Source of the DNA: Pedococcus dokdonensis
GTDB taxonomy: Bacteria; Actinomycetota; Actinomycetes; Actinomycetales; Dermatophilaceae
NCBI RefSeq assembly: GCF_900104525.1
Contig: NZ_LT629711.1
Location: 1,550,001-1,614,000, forward strand
Direction: 5' to 3'
DNA: 64,000 nucleotides
Positions 1-8,874 of the stretch are shown piece by piece. The position numbers were made by a program, and so were the translations under genes. The notes under the pieces were generated by a model. The model had not been told where the DNA came from. It saw nothing but the letters and a program-made list of their open reading frames with translations, and made no database searches. Numbering within the stretch: position 1 is the stretch's first letter; the number at the start of each line of letters is the position of its first letter.

Positions 1-700
1 CTCGCAGCCCGAGCGTCTCGAGGTGCCGCACCTCGTCGAGCAGCCCGTCGGCCCACATCCGCCGCACCCTCGCGTCGATCCGGGCGTCGAGCTGGGGACG
101 CGGCATCCGCAGCCCCACGACCACGGTCGGCTGCTCGTAGGTGCGGGTCGGCATGGTCGCCGAGAACGGCCGCCCGGTGAGCTCGATGACCTCCAGCGCC
201 CGGACGATCCGGCGGGCGTTGCCCGGTTCGATCGCGGCGGCCGCCACCGGGTCGAGCTCCGTCAGGCGTTCGAACAGCGCCGCGGAGCCCTCGCGGTCTG
301 CCCGCTCCGCCAGGGCAGCGCGCACCGCGGGGTCGGTCGGCGGGATGTCGAGCACGTCGAGGGCGGCGCGCACGTAGAGGCCCGAGCCGCCGGCCAGCAC
401 CGGGTGCCGTCCGCGCGACTGGATGTCGGCGATGTCGGCTCGAGCGTGACGCTGGTAGGCGGCCACGCTGGCCTCCTCGACGACGTCGAGGACGTCCAGC
501 TGGTGATGCGGTATGCCGCGTCGCTCGGGGGGTGCCAGCTTGGCCGTCCCGATGTCCATGCCGCGGTAGAGCTGGCTCGCGTCGGCGCCGACGACCTCAC
601 CGCCGAGGGCCGCTGCCAGGGCGAGGGCGAGCTCGGACTTGCCGGTCGCGGTGGGACCGACGACGCCGATCACCAGTGGCGTCGACCGTGTGGGGGTCAT
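1..700 (-). CDS. miaA: tRNA dimethylallyltransferase MiaA (partial, cut by window edge)
   Basis: Transfers the dimethylallyl group to N6 of adenosine 37 in tRNAs reading UNN codons; MiaB, encoded upstream in the same run, then methylthiolates the product. Reading leftward from an ATG at 700, the visible 233 codons carry the P-loop GPTATGKS at residues 15-22, then GADASQLYRGMDIGTAK and GGSGLY, all typical of MiaA. The family has about 300 residues, so the C-terminal part lies beyond the left edge; I see no frameshift. An in-frame TGA nine codons upstream supports the start at 700. The start codon sits in the last unit of a tandem repeat whose other units carry overlapping micro-ORFs (see the repeat at 696-770), so translation may be coupled to def. 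Identification is firm. Confidence 0.95.
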   Translation of the reverse strand, partial: MTPTRSTPLVIGVVGPTATGKSELALALAAALGGEVVGADASQLYRGMDIGTAKLAPPERRGIPHHQLDVLDVVEEASVAAYQRHARADIADIQSRGRHPVLAGGSGLYVRAALDVLDIPPTDPAVRAALAERADREGSAALFERLTELDPVAAAAIEPGNARRIVRALEVIELTGRPFSATMPTRTYEQPTVVVGLRMPRPQLDARIDARVRRMWADGLLDEVRHLETLGLR

Positions 701-770
701 CGCGCCGAGGTCATCGCGTCGAGGTCATCGCGTCGAGGTCATCGCGTCAGAGGTCATCGCGTCAGAGGTC
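696..770. repeat. 14/15-bp tandem repeat joining def stop to miaA start
   Basis: Five copies of a unit with plus-strand core gtcatcgcg: two units with gtcgag (14 nt), one diverged 14-nt unit, and two 15-nt units with gtcagag. The array covers the def stop (762-764) and the miaA ATG (698-700). Read on the minus strand, each unit contains ATGACC. The ATGs at 757, 728 and 714 open tiny frames (MTSDAMTSTR, MTSTR, MTSAR). Each closes with a TGA overlapping the next ATG as ATGA, and the last overlaps the miaA ATG. This is visible in the sequence; a role in translational coupling is inference. Confidence 0.9.
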
Positions 771-1364
771 GTGCTCGTGGTCGTGGTCCCCGTCGTGGCC
801 GAACGGGTCGGGGTCGACGCCGGGGTGCCACGCGAACCCCGGCTTGCCCCAGCCCTGCTTCTTGACCGCCTTGCGGGCCTTCTTGCCCCATCGGTCGTTC
901 AGCCGGTCGACGTAGAGGAAGCCGTTGAGGTGGTCGTACTCGTGCTGCATGCACCGGGCGAACCAGCCCGTCGCCTCGAACGAGAGCTCGGCACCCTCGG
1001 CATCGAAGCCCGTCACGGTGGCCCGGTCGCCGCGCTTGAGCGGGAAGCTCTCGCCGGGCACCGACAGGCAGCCCTCGGCCTCGTCGTGCGGGTCCGGCTC
1101 GTCGACCGACGGCTTGGTCGCGGTGACGTAGGGGTTGACGACGACGCCGCGCGCGGGCACGCCGTCGTCGTTGTCCATCTGCCAGGTGAAGATGCGCAGT
1201 CCCACGCCGATCTGGGGCGCTGCGAGACCGACGCCGTGGGCTGCGTCCATCGTCTCGAACATGTCGGCGACCAAGGCGCGCAGGTCGTCGTCGAAGCTCT
1301 CGACGGGCTCGGCGCGACGATGGAGCACGGGCTCCCCGGTGATGACGATGGGGCGGACGGTCAT
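762..1364 (-). CDS. def: peptide deformylase
   Basis: Removes the formyl group from the N-terminal methionine of new proteins, using a bound divalent metal. The three family motifs are present in order: GVGLAAPQIG (residues about 44-53), EGCLSVP (about 98-104), and QHEYDHLNG with the two metal-binding histidines and catalytic Glu (about 138-146). The protein is 200 residues, slightly longer than the usual 170-190 because of a C-terminal tail ending in an alternating His/Asp/Glu stretch (HDGDHDHEHDL). Such a tail could bind metal; that is inference. The ATG at 1364 lies 18 nt after the miaB stop, and a short repeat leads on to miaA, so miaB-def-miaA probably form one transcript. Confidence 0.96.
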   Translation of the reverse strand: MTVRPIVITGEPVLHRRAEPVESFDDDLRALVADMFETMDAAHGVGLAAPQIGVGLRIFTWQMDNDDGVPARGVVVNPYVTATKPSVDEPDPHDEAEGCLSVPGESFPLKRGDRATVTGFDAEGAELSFEATGWFARCMQHEYDHLNGFLYVDRLNDRWGKKARKAVKKQGWGKPGFAWHPGVDPDPFGHDGDHDHEHDL

Positions 1365-1382
1365 GCGGGCGAGTCTTTCAGA

Positions 1383-2915
1383 TCACCCACACGTCGGAGC
1401 AGCGACCACCGCCGGTCGGCCGACCCCCGGCATGCCGAGCGAGACGGCGGGCTTGCCGGGCACCGGCGCGTCCTGCAGGGCGGCCCAGGCGTCGCCACCC
1501 GCCGAACGCCGCACGACGTAGCTGCCACCCTCCAGCGCCGCGTCGGCGACGAGGTGGTGCGGGGCGCCATACGTCACACCGACGGTGACCAGGTCACCGG
1601 GGCGGGGCAGCTCGGCTCCCTGGGGCACGGCGAAGTGCACGAGACGGTTGTCGCGGGCGCGACCGGACAGGCGGTGGGTCTCGGCATCCTTGCGGCCCTC
1701 ACCGGTGGCGACGAGCACTTCGACGTCGCGACCTTCGAGCTCACGGTTGCCGGCCCAGGAGATCTCCTCCTGCAGGGCGAGGAGCCGCTCGTAGCGCTCC
1801 TGCACCACGGCCTTCGGCAGCTGGTCGGGCATCGTCGCCGCCGGGGTGCCCGGGCGGATGGAGTACTGGAAGGTGAAGGCGCTGGAGAACCGCGACTCCC
1901 GCACCACCCGCAGGGTCTCCTCGAAGTCGGCGTCGGTCTCGCCCGGGAAGCCGACGATGATGTCGGTCGTGATCGCGGCGTCGGGGATCTGCTCGCGGAC
2001 GCGGTCGATGATCCCGAGGAACCGGTCACTGCGGTAAGACCGCCGCATCGCCTTGAGCACCCGGTCGGACCCGGACTGCAGCGGCATGTGCAGGCTCGGC
2101 ATGACGTTCGGGGTCTGCGCCATCGCGCTGATCACGTCGTCGGTGAAGGCGGCCGGGTGCGGGCTCGTGAACCGCACGCGCTCCAGCCCGTCGATGTCAC
2201 CGCAGGCGCGCAGCAGCTTGCCGAAGGCGAGCCGGTCGCCGAACTCCACGCCATAGGTGTTGACGTTCTGGCCCAGCAGCGTCACCTCGACGACGCCCTG
2301 CTGGACGAGGGCCTGCACCTCGGCCAGCACGTCACCCGGGCGGCGGTCGGCCTCCTTGCCCCGCAGGCTCGGCACGATGCAGAACGTGCAGGTGTTGTTG
2401 CAGCCCACCGAGATCGACACCCAGCCGGCATAGGCGGAGTCGCGCCGGGTCGGCAAGGTGCTCGGGAACACCTCGAGGCTCTCGAGGATCTCGACCTCGG
2501 CACGCTTGTTGTGCCTGGCCCGGTCGAGCAGGGCCGGGAGGCTGCCGATGTTGTTGGTGCCGAACACGACATCGACCCAGGGCGCCTTCTGGACGATGGT
2601 CGAGCGGTCCTTCTGGGCCATGCAGCCACCGACCGCGATCTGCATGTCGGGGTTCTTGGTCTTGACCGGGCGCAGCTGGCCGAGGTTGCCGTAGAGCTTG
2701 TTGTCGGCGTTCTCCCGCACCGCACAGGTGTTGAACACCACGACGTCGGCGGCCTCGGGGCGGTCCGCTGCGGGCAGGCTGTTGACGTCGACGTAGCCGG
2801 CCGTCTCGAGCAGCCCGGCCAGGCGCTCGGAGTCGTGCACGTTCATCTGGCACCCGTGGGTGCGGACGTCGTAGGTCTTGGTCGCGCTCCGTGGCGCGGT
2901 GGCGTGCGTCGTCAT
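1383..2915 (-). CDS. miaB: tRNA-2-methylthio-N6-dimethylallyladenosine synthase
   Basis: Radical-SAM methylthiotransferase that converts i6A37 of tRNA to ms2i6A37. The N-terminal UPF0004 domain begins with [12 protein letters not shown] and includes the further cysteines of the auxiliary cluster (NTCAVRE, GGCMAQ). The radical-SAM motif CNNTCTFC lies about 40% along the protein, and a TRAM-like RNA-binding region closes the C-terminus. I chose ATG 2915 (510 residues), giving [10 protein letters not shown]; the frame stays open upstream to a TTG at 2951. It is followed by def and miaA, so both steps of A37 modification are encoded within 3 kb. Confidence 0.96.
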   Translation of the reverse strand: MTTHATAPRSATKTYDVRTHGCQMNVHDSERLAGLLETAGYVDVNSLPAADRPEAADVVVFNTCAVRENADNKLYGNLGQLRPVKTKNPDMQIAVGGCMAQKDRSTIVQKAPWVDVVFGTNNIGSLPALLDRARHNKRAEVEILESLEVFPSTLPTRRDSAYAGWVSISVGCNNTCTFCIVPSLRGKEADRRPGDVLAEVQALVQQGVVEVTLLGQNVNTYGVEFGDRLAFGKLLRACGDIDGLERVRFTSPHPAAFTDDVISAMAQTPNVMPSLHMPLQSGSDRVLKAMRRSYRSDRFLGIIDRVREQIPDAAITTDIIVGFPGETDADFEETLRVVRESRFSSAFTFQYSIRPGTPAATMPDQLPKAVVQERYERLLALQEEISWAGNRELEGRDVEVLVATGEGRKDAETHRLSGRARDNRLVHFAVPQGAELPRPGDLVTVGVTYGAPHHLVADAALEGGSYVVRRSAGGDAWAALQDAPVPGKPAVSLGMPGVGRPAVVAAPTCG

Positions 2916-2998
2916 GGCACCGCCAAGGGTACGTGCTGCTGTCGCCGGCAAGGGTGCGGTGTGCCGCGCCGACTCAGTCGCGGTGCTGCCGCGCGACG

Positions 2999-3781
2999 TC
3001 AGTGGGCTCTGCGGGCGTGGAGGTCGGCGAGGAGAGGAGGCGACGCGACGAACAGCAACACGAGGGCCGGCGCCACGAGGATCGGGAACCCGATGGCGAG
3101 GTAGCCGGCCGCGCCGAGCATCCCGCCGACGAAGAAGAGCCCGACGAGCGCGGCGAGCGTGCCGAGCTTGTGCAGGTCGGCACGCACCGGGGGCTCAGCC
3201 GTCCGGCGGCTTCGGTAGGCCAGCTTGCCCAGCTCGATCCCGATGTCCGTGATCATCCCGGTGACGTGGGTGGTGCGGATCTGGGCTGCCGAGATCTTGG
3301 TGATGATGGCGTTCTGCAGGCCCATGGTGAAGCAGAGCACGGCAACGAAGACGTGGTCCCGGTGCGCCCACACGAGCCGGTCGGCCAGTGCGCCGAAGGC
3401 CAGGATGAGCAACGCCTCGAGGACCAGCACGTTCGCGTAACGCCCCTGCAGGCCACGACGTCGCCCCCAGTTGAACAGCAGTGCGCACGCCATGGCCCCC
3501 AGCACGAACGACCCGATGGCCTCCAGGCCCACCCAGACGAGCGAGAGTGACCCGAGAACGAGATGGTCCGCGACCGATGCGGTCAGGCCGGTCATGTGGG
3601 AGGTGTAGACCGACACGGCGACGAACCCGACCGAGTTGAGTGCTCCGGCGATGAGGGCGAGCAGTGCCGCCAGGTACTGGTTCCGGCGAGGGTTGCGGTG
3701 GGCGCCGGCCAGGGAGCGCACCCGGCGTGCGACAACCGATCCCAGCCCGAGCCTGGCTGCGGGCACCTCCGGAACGATCAC
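2999..3781 (-). CDS. YoaK-family (DUF1275) membrane protein
   Basis: Polytopic membrane protein of 260 residues with about six hydrophobic segments. The N-terminal segment [15 protein letters not shown] followed by a conserved SHMTG, and a second half with [12 protein letters not shown], match the DUF1275/YoaK family, whose function is unknown. The start is GTG at 3781, preceded by about 28 nt separating it from recX. It lies in the same direction as recX upstream and miaB downstream and may be cotranscribed, but nothing visible links it to DNA repair or tRNA modification. Confidence 0.85.
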   Translation of the reverse strand: MIVPEVPAARLGLGSVVARRVRSLAGAHRNPRRNQYLAALLALIAGALNSVGFVAVSVYTSHMTGLTASVADHLVLGSLSLVWVGLEAIGSFVLGAMACALLFNWGRRRGLQGRYANVLVLEALLILAFGALADRLVWAHRDHVFVAVLCFTMGLQNAIITKISAAQIRTTHVTGMITDIGIELGKLAYRSRRTAEPPVRADLHKLGTLAALVGLFFVGGMLGAAGYLAIGFPILVAPALVLLFVASPPLLADLHARRAH

Positions 3782-3809
3782 AGCCGGAGAGTACGCCCGG
3801 TCGGTGAGG

Positions 3810-4457
3810 TCAGTCGCGCTGGTGCTCGGGGGCGGCTGCGACGGCCTCCCGGATCACCGCCATCGCCAGCTCGGCCGGGTAGCCCTTGCGGGCGAGCATG
3901 CCGGCCAGCCGCCGCTTCTGCACGAGCGGCTCGAGCCCGTGCATGGACCGGAGCTTCTTGGCGACGAGCTGGGCGGCCCGGTCGCGCTCGACCTCCGGGT
4001 CGATCTGGTCGAGGGTCGCCTTCGCCGTCTCGTCGTCCACGCCCTTGGTGCGCAGCTCGCGCGCCAACGCCCTTCTGGCCAGCCCCCGGCCGGCCTGTTG
4101 GGACCGGACGAGCATCCCGGCGTAGGCCTCGTCGTCGATCAGGCCGACCTCGGTCATCCGGTCGAGCACCGCCTCGGCGACGTCGTCCGGGCAGTTGCGC
4201 GCCCGCAGCTTGTCGCGCAGCTGGTGCCGGCTCTTGGGGGACATCGCGAGCTGGCGCAGCACGATCTGGCGGGCCACGTCATAGGCATCCGGCTCACCAT
4301 CGCGACGCTGCAGGTCGGACTCGGGGTCGCCGGGGATCGGCTGCCACGCCCGGGGTCGCCGGCTCGCCGGCTCGCCCGGGCCCGGTGGCACGGGTTCACG
4401 CGTCGCGGCCAGGGCCGCCTCGAAGGCTGCCCTGGCCGCGTCGTGTCGCTCAGTCAT
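3810..4457 (-). CDS. recX: regulatory protein RecX
   Basis: Modulator that binds and inhibits RecA filaments. The 215-residue protein has the three-helix-repeat layout of RecX: QIVLRQLAMSPKSRHQLRDK, then LIDDEAYAGMLVRSQQ, then a C-terminal repeat with RRLAGMLARKGYPAELAMAVIRE. The N-terminal 60 residues are Pro/Arg-rich and poorly conserved, common in actinobacterial RecX. It begins 32 nt after the recA stop on the same strand, the standard recA-recX arrangement, so it should share the LexA-controlled promoter upstream of recA. Confidence 0.95.
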   Translation of the reverse strand: MTERHDAARAAFEAALAATREPVPPGPGEPASRRPRAWQPIPGDPESDLQRRDGEPDAYDVARQIVLRQLAMSPKSRHQLRDKLRARNCPDDVAEAVLDRMTEVGLIDDEAYAGMLVRSQQAGRGLARRALARELRTKGVDDETAKATLDQIDPEVERDRAAQLVAKKLRSMHGLEPLVQKRRLAGMLARKGYPAELAMAVIREAVAAAPEHQRD

Positions 4458-4489
4458 GTCGATCCGGAGGATGGCTCAGAACTCAGAAC

Positions 4490-5554
4490 TCAGAACTCGA
4501 CCGGCACTTCGGGCACCGCGGACTCGGCCGGCTTGTCGACCTGCGGGCCGATGCCAAGCTTTTCCTTGATCTTCTTCTCGATCTCGTTGCCGAGGTCGGG
4601 GTTGTCCTTGAGGAACTGACGGGCGTTCTCCTTGCCCTGCCCGAGCTGGTCGCCCTCGTAGGTGTACCAAGCACCGGCCTTGCGCACGAACCCGTGCTCG
4701 ACCCCCATGTCGATCAGGCCACCCTCGCGCGAGATGCCCTGGCCGTAGAGGATGTCGAACTCGGCCTGCTTGAACGGCGGGGCCACCTTGTTCTTGACGA
4801 TCTTGACCCGAGTGCGGTTGCCGACCGGGTCGCTGCCGTCCTTGAGGGTCTCGATCCGGCGGACGTCGAGGCGCACCGAGGCGTAGAACTTCAGCGCCTT
4901 GCCGCCGGTGGTGGTCTCCGGCGACCCGAACATGACGCCGATCTTCTCGCGGAGCTGGTTGATGAAGATGGCGGTGGTGCCGGTGGTGTTGAGCGCACCG
5001 GTGAGCTTGCGCAGCGCCTGGGACATCAGGCGGGCCTGCAGACCCACGTGGCTGTCGCCCATCTCGCCCTCGATCTCGGCGCGCGGCACGAGTGCGGCCA
5101 CCGAGTCGATGACGATGATGTCGATGGCACCGGACCGGATCAACATGTCGGCGATCTCGAGCGCCTGCTCCCCCGTGTCGGGCTGGCTGACCAGCAGGGC
5201 GTCGGTGTCGACGCCCAGCTTCTTGGCGTACTCGGGGTCGAGGGCGTGCTCGGCGTCGATGAACGCCGCGATGCCGCCGGCTCGCTGGGCACTGGCCACG
5301 GCGTGCAGCGCGACGGTCGTCTTGCCCGAGGACTCCGGGCCGTAGATCTCGACCACGCGGCCCCGCGGGAGGCCGCCGATGCCGAGCGCGACGTCGAGCG
5401 CGATCGACCCGGTCGGGATCACGTCGATCGGGGGACGGACGTCGTCGCCGAGCCGCATGACCGCGCCCTTGCCGAACGACTTCTCGATCTGCCCCATCAC
5501 ACTGTCGAGGGACTTGGACTTCTGGTCCACGGTTGCGGAGTTCGCTCCAGCCAT
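4490..5554 (-). CDS. recA: recombinase RecA
   Basis: DNA-dependent ATPase that forms the strand-exchange filament and triggers LexA self-cleavage. The 354-residue product has the Walker A motif GPESSGKTT (about residues 68-76), Walker [11 protein letters not shown], the L1/L2 DNA-binding loops ([23 protein letters not shown]) and the usual acidic C-terminus. I chose ATG 5554 ([12 protein letters not shown]), which aligns with usual actinobacterial RecA starts. An ATG at 5566 (MVAKMAGAN) is the alternative, and the purine-rich AAGGA lies just before it. The frame is open much farther upstream, but that translation is Arg/Gly junk and overlaps the promoter region. A LexA box lies about 170 nt upstream. 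Confidence 0.98.
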   Translation of the reverse strand: MAGANSATVDQKSKSLDSVMGQIEKSFGKGAVMRLGDDVRPPIDVIPTGSIALDVALGIGGLPRGRVVEIYGPESSGKTTVALHAVASAQRAGGIAAFIDAEHALDPEYAKKLGVDTDALLVSQPDTGEQALEIADMLIRSGAIDIIVIDSVAALVPRAEIEGEMGDSHVGLQARLMSQALRKLTGALNTTGTTAIFINQLREKIGVMFGSPETTTGGKALKFYASVRLDVRRIETLKDGSDPVGNRTRVKIVKNKVAPPFKQAEFDILYGQGISREGGLIDMGVEHGFVRKAGAWYTYEGDQLGQGKENARQFLKDNPDLGNEIEKKIKEKLGIGPQVDKPAESAVPEVPVEF

Positions 5555-5724
5555 CTTGGCCACCATTCCTTCTTTCGCTTCGAGTCGGGCGCGCCTGCCT
5601 TCGACCCGAGGGCAGCTGCTCTGCTTCGGGTCAGACGCTAGGTGTCGGCACCGACAGCCGTCCGGGTCGATCGACCGACCTGTGGACGGGGGTGCTGGGG
5701 CGCCTCCACCTGGGGACGAACCTA

Positions 5725-5740
5725 CCGAACACCTGTTCGA
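5725..5740 (-). promoter_or_regulatory. LexA (SOS) box upstream of recA
   Basis: The 16-mer ccgaacacctgttcga matches the actinobacterial/Bacillus-type LexA operator TCGAAC-N4-GTTCGA at 11 of 12 defined positions, the first base being the mismatch. It lies 171 nt upstream of the recA ATG. The rest of 5555-5787 shows no credible gene and should hold the recA promoter and leader. SOS control of recA by LexA through this operator type is established in the phylum; its use here is inferred from the match. Confidence 0.88.
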
Positions 5741-5787
5741 AATCCGGCACCCGGTCCGCGACACGCCGAAATCTGCAGGACGGCGCC

Positions 5788-6243
5788 TCAGGCGTCCCGA
5801 CCGGCCCGGGCCTCGCGCCGCATCGGCGTGTGGGGGATGCCGTCCTCGAGGAAGCCGCGCCCGCTGGGAGCGAAGCCGAAGCCGGCATACCAGTCGACCA
5901 GGTGGGACTGGGCGTCGAGCACCACCACCCGCTCCCCCGCCAGCGCCAGGGCGGCCGCCACGAGGCGGCCGGCGTGTCCGCGACCGCGCGCCGACGCGGC
6001 CGTGGCCACCCGCCCGATCCGCAGTGCGCCGCCGTCGTCGAGCAGCCGCAGCGTCGCCACCGGCGCACCGTCCTGCTCCACCCAGAGGTGCCGCGCCGAC
6101 GGCTCCAGGTCTCGGCCGTCGAGGTCGAGGTAGGGGCAGTCCTGCTCGACGACGAAGACGTCCGACCGCAGCGCCCACAACTGGTAGGCGGTCAGGGCGT
6201 CGAGCTCGGCGAAGGAGGCGGTGCGGACCTCGGACGCGGTCAC
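5788..6243 (-). CDS. ElaA-like GNAT family N-acetyltransferase
   Basis: Acetyl-CoA-dependent acyltransferase of 151 residues. It has the ElaA-type N-terminus ([18 protein letters not shown], then [12 protein letters not shown]) and an acetyl-CoA loop in the region [19 protein letters not shown] (RGRGHAG fits Q/RxxGxG/A), with a C-terminal [13 protein letters not shown]. The substrate is unknown. The GTG at 6243 overlaps the stop of the preceding ABC permease as GTGA, so the gene is translationally coupled to the exporter operon. Its stop is followed by the recA promoter region. Confidence 0.85.
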   Translation of the reverse strand: MTASEVRTASFAELDALTAYQLWALRSDVFVVEQDCPYLDLDGRDLEPSARHLWVEQDGAPVATLRLLDDGGALRIGRVATAASARGRGHAGRLVAAALALAGERVVVLDAQSHLVDWYAGFGFAPSGRGFLEDGIPHTPMRREARAGRDA

Positions 6244-7064
6244 GACAGCAGCAGCTTCTCGAGGCGTCGGGCGGTCCCGACGACACCGACGGCGCCGAGC
6301 ACGACGAGGTAGGCGACGTGGCCCAGGACGCCCCACCCGACCTCGCCGAGCATGAGCGCCCGCTCCAGCGCCACCCCGTGGTAGAGCGGCGTCGCGCGCA
6401 CCACCCACTGCAGCGCCTCGGGGTAGGTGGACAGTGGGAAGAAGGTCGCCGAGAAGAGGAACATCGGCTGGATCGCCAGGGTGATGTAGTCGAAGTGCAC
6501 CCACGACTTCATGAACGTCGTGGCGAACATCCCGAGCGCCGCGAACGCGAAGCCGATGAAGACCGCCGCAGGCAGCGCCAGCAGCGCCCACCACGACGCG
6601 ACGGCTCCAGCCAGGAGAGCCACGACGAGGAACGCCGCCGAGTAGAGACCACCGCGGATCAGCGACCACGCGATCTCGCCGACCGCGATGTCGCGCGGTC
6701 CCATCGGCGTCGCCAGCACGGCGTCGTAGAGCCGCGCGTACTTGAGCTTGAAGAAGACGTTGAAGGTGGAGTCGAAGACCGCGCCGTTCATTGCCGAGGC
6801 CGCCAGCAGGGCCGGGGCGACGAACTGCGGGTAGGAGACCTCGGTCCCGGAGTCGGTCGCCACCGTCTGGACCAGTGCCCCGATCCCGATGCCGAGCGAG
6901 AAGAGGTAGAAGACCGGCTCGGCGAACCCGGTGACGAGCGCGATCCAGCCGTGCCGGAAGGACGTGACGTTGCGCTCGACCAGCATCCGGGCCAACCCGG
7001 CGCCGGCCGGCATGGGGACCAGTCGGGTCAGCCGGCTCGGTCGGGCCGGCGCCTGCACGCTCAC
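6240..7064 (-). CDS. ABC-2 type transporter permease (second of two)
   Basis: Membrane subunit of 274 residues with six hydrophobic spans and the ABC-2 signature region ([20 protein letters not shown], then [15 protein letters not shown]), like the permease for NodJ/DrrB-type exporters. GTG 7064 overlaps the stop of the first permease as GTGA, and its own stop overlaps the start of the ElaA-like gene. Upstream in-frame translation is low-complexity and overlaps the first permease in another frame, so I did not extend it. With the sister permease and the ATPase it likely forms a heteromeric exporter; the cargo cannot be told from sequence. Confidence 0.9.
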   Translation of the reverse strand: MSVQAPARPSRLTRLVPMPAGAGLARMLVERNVTSFRHGWIALVTGFAEPVFYLFSLGIGIGALVQTVATDSGTEVSYPQFVAPALLAASAMNGAVFDSTFNVFFKLKYARLYDAVLATPMGPRDIAVGEIAWSLIRGGLYSAAFLVVALLAGAVASWWALLALPAAVFIGFAFAALGMFATTFMKSWVHFDYITLAIQPMFLFSATFFPLSTYPEALQWVVRATPLYHGVALERALMLGEVGWGVLGHVAYLVVLGAVGVVGTARRLEKLLLS

Positions 7065-7894
7065 GGGACCAACCTCCGGGCGAAGGACCGCTCCGCCAGC
7101 CACCAGCCGACGGCGACGTAGGTGGCCAGGACCAGCAGGTGCCCGGCCAACGGCAGCGCCGACACGGTGCCGGTGGCGACGTCGCGACAGGCCTCGACCC
7201 CGTGCCAGAGCGGGGTGACCCACGCGATCGGCTGCATCCATCCCGGCAGCTGGTCGACGGGGAAGAAGGTCCCGGAGAACAGCATCAGCGGGGTGACGAC
7301 CCACCGGAACAGGATATTGAAGCCGTTGTCACCCTCCTGCCTGGCCGTGAACGCGAAGATCGGTGTCACGAAGGCCATGCCGGTGAGGATGGCGATGGGC
7401 AGGCAGAACACCGCCGCGACCGACCGGAAGCCGCCGAACAACGCAGCGACGCCCATGAAGATGGTGGTCGCGGTGGTCAGGTGCGCGGCGACCGCGAGGA
7501 AGTGCCCGCGGAGCACGTCACGCACCGACATCGGGGTGGCCAGCATCGCGTGGTAGCCCATGTTCCACTTGATGTAGCCGAGCACCTGGTAGGTCGACTC
7601 CCCCATCGCCACCCACATCGTCTGGGTCGCGACGATCGCCGGGACGACGAACTGGAGGTAGGGCAGCCCGTCGACCCCGCCGACCCGCTCGTTGACCAGT
7701 GAGCCGAGGCCGATGCCCATCGCGAGCAGGAAGAACAAGGGCGAGAGGAACCGCCCGATGATGCTGCCACGCCAGGTGCGCTTGTAGACGGTGAGGAAGT
7801 AGGTGAACACGGCGAGCAGCCGCTCGGTCTGTGACAGTGGCGCCCTCGGGCCGTGCTCCACCCGGGACGTGGCCGTGCGCGCGGTCGTCGACAT
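7061..7894 (-). CDS. ABC-2 type transporter permease (first of two)
   Basis: Membrane subunit of 277 residues: a cytosolic N-terminus, then spans near FLSPLFFLLAMGIGLGSLVN, FVVPAIVATQTMW, and a C-terminal half with LMLFSGTFFPVDQLPGWMQP and TPLWHGVEACRDVATG. The paired FSGTFFP and TPLWHGVE motifs recur in the second permease, so the two are paralogues from a duplication. The ATG at 7894 shares one base with the ATPase stop (TGATG). It belongs to the NodJ-like group of ABC-2 permeases. Confidence 0.9.
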   Translation of the reverse strand: MSTTARTATSRVEHGPRAPLSQTERLLAVFTYFLTVYKRTWRGSIIGRFLSPLFFLLAMGIGLGSLVNERVGGVDGLPYLQFVVPAIVATQTMWVAMGESTYQVLGYIKWNMGYHAMLATPMSVRDVLRGHFLAVAAHLTTATTIFMGVAALFGGFRSVAAVFCLPIAILTGMAFVTPIFAFTARQEGDNGFNILFRWVVTPLMLFSGTFFPVDQLPGWMQPIAWVTPLWHGVEACRDVATGTVSALPLAGHLLVLATYVAVGWWLAERSFARRLVP

Positions 7895-8865
7895 CAGTCC
7901 ACCAGCGTCCGGCCGGTGAGGTGCAGGAAGACGTCCTCGAGGGTGGCCCGCCGCACCAGGGACGACAGCGGCTCGATGCCGCGCGAGTGCACCACGGCGG
8001 CGGCCTGGTCGCCGTCGTCCGCGTAGACGAGCAGGCGGTCGGGCAGCACCTCGACCCGCTCACCGACGCCGGTGACCTGCTCGGCGACGTCCTTGTGGTC
8101 CTCGGCGTCGAACCGCAGCTCCAGCACCTCGCGGGTGGAGTACTCGTCGATCAGCGAGCGCGGCGACCCCTCGGCCACGATCCGGCCGTGGTCCATCACG
8201 ACGAGGCGGTCGCAGAGCTGCTCTGCCTCGTCCATGTAGTGGGTGGTGAGGACGAGCGTCACACCCGACCGCTTGAGCCGGAACAGCCGGTCCCACAGCA
8301 CGTGGCGGGCCTGCGGGTCGAGGCCGGTGGTCGGCTCGTCGAGCAGCAGGATCTCGGGAGAGTTGATCAGCGAGCGCGCGATCGTGAGCCTGCGCTTCAT
8401 GCCCCCGGAGAGCGGCTCGACCTTGTCGCCGGCGCGGTCGGTCAGCTGTGCGAAGTCGAGCAGCTCGGCCGCACGGGTGCGGACCTCCTTGCGGGACAGG
8501 CCGAAGTAGCGTCCGTAGACCCAGAGGTTCTCCTCGACGGTGAGCTCCTCGTCGAGGGTGTCGCGTTGGGGGCAGCTCCCGAGCCTGGCTCGGATCGCCG
8601 GACCGTCGGTGGCCGGGTCGAGCCCGAAGAGCCGGAGCTCGCCGCTGGTCACCGGCGAGACGCAGCCGACCATGCGCATGGTCGACGACTTGCCCGCGCC
8701 GTTGGGGCCGAGGAACCCGAAGCACTCGCCACGGCGCACGGCGAAGTCGATGCCGTCGACGGCGGTGAAGTCCGCGAACGTCTTGGTCAGCCCCGTGGCA
8801 CTCAGCAGGAGGTCGTCGGTCACGGTCTGCGCGTCGCTCACCGGCGTCACGCTACCGAGGGCCAC
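7894..8865 (-). CDS. ABC transporter ATP-binding protein, NodI/DrrA type
   Basis: ATPase subunit of the exporter. It has Walker A GPNGAGKSS, a Q-loop at CPQRDTLDEELTVEENL, signature LSGGMKRR, Walker B ILLLDEPTTGLDPQ and the switch histidine in LTTHYMDEAEQL, plus a C-terminal extension of about 80 residues as in DrrA/NodI proteins. The given start is a GTG at 8865; a GTG at 8850 is also possible, and the first 15-20 residues are uncertain. It heads a tightly coupled run ATPase-permease-permease-acetyltransferase. Export of a lipid, polyketide or oligosaccharide is the usual role of this class; the substrate here is unknown. Confidence 0.92.
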   Translation of the reverse strand: MALGSVTPVSDAQTVTDDLLLSATGLTKTFADFTAVDGIDFAVRRGECFGFLGPNGAGKSSTMRMVGCVSPVTSGELRLFGLDPATDGPAIRARLGSCPQRDTLDEELTVEENLWVYGRYFGLSRKEVRTRAAELLDFAQLTDRAGDKVEPLSGGMKRRLTIARSLINSPEILLLDEPTTGLDPQARHVLWDRLFRLKRSGVTLVLTTHYMDEAEQLCDRLVVMDHGRIVAEGSPRSLIDEYSTREVLELRFDAEDHKDVAEQVTGVGERVEVLPDRLLVYADDGDQAAAVVHSRGIEPLSSLVRRATLEDVFLHLTGRTLVD

Positions 8866-8874
8866 CGACGCCGC

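Noticed and set aside
3563..5641. Long plus-strand frame opposite recX and recA
   Set aside because: Shadow of conserved minus-strand genes with no recognisable domain.
5555..6286. N-terminal extension of RecA by over 240 codons
   Set aside because: The extra residues have no homology and cross the LexA box and the ElaA-like gene; the family start lies at 5554 or 5566.
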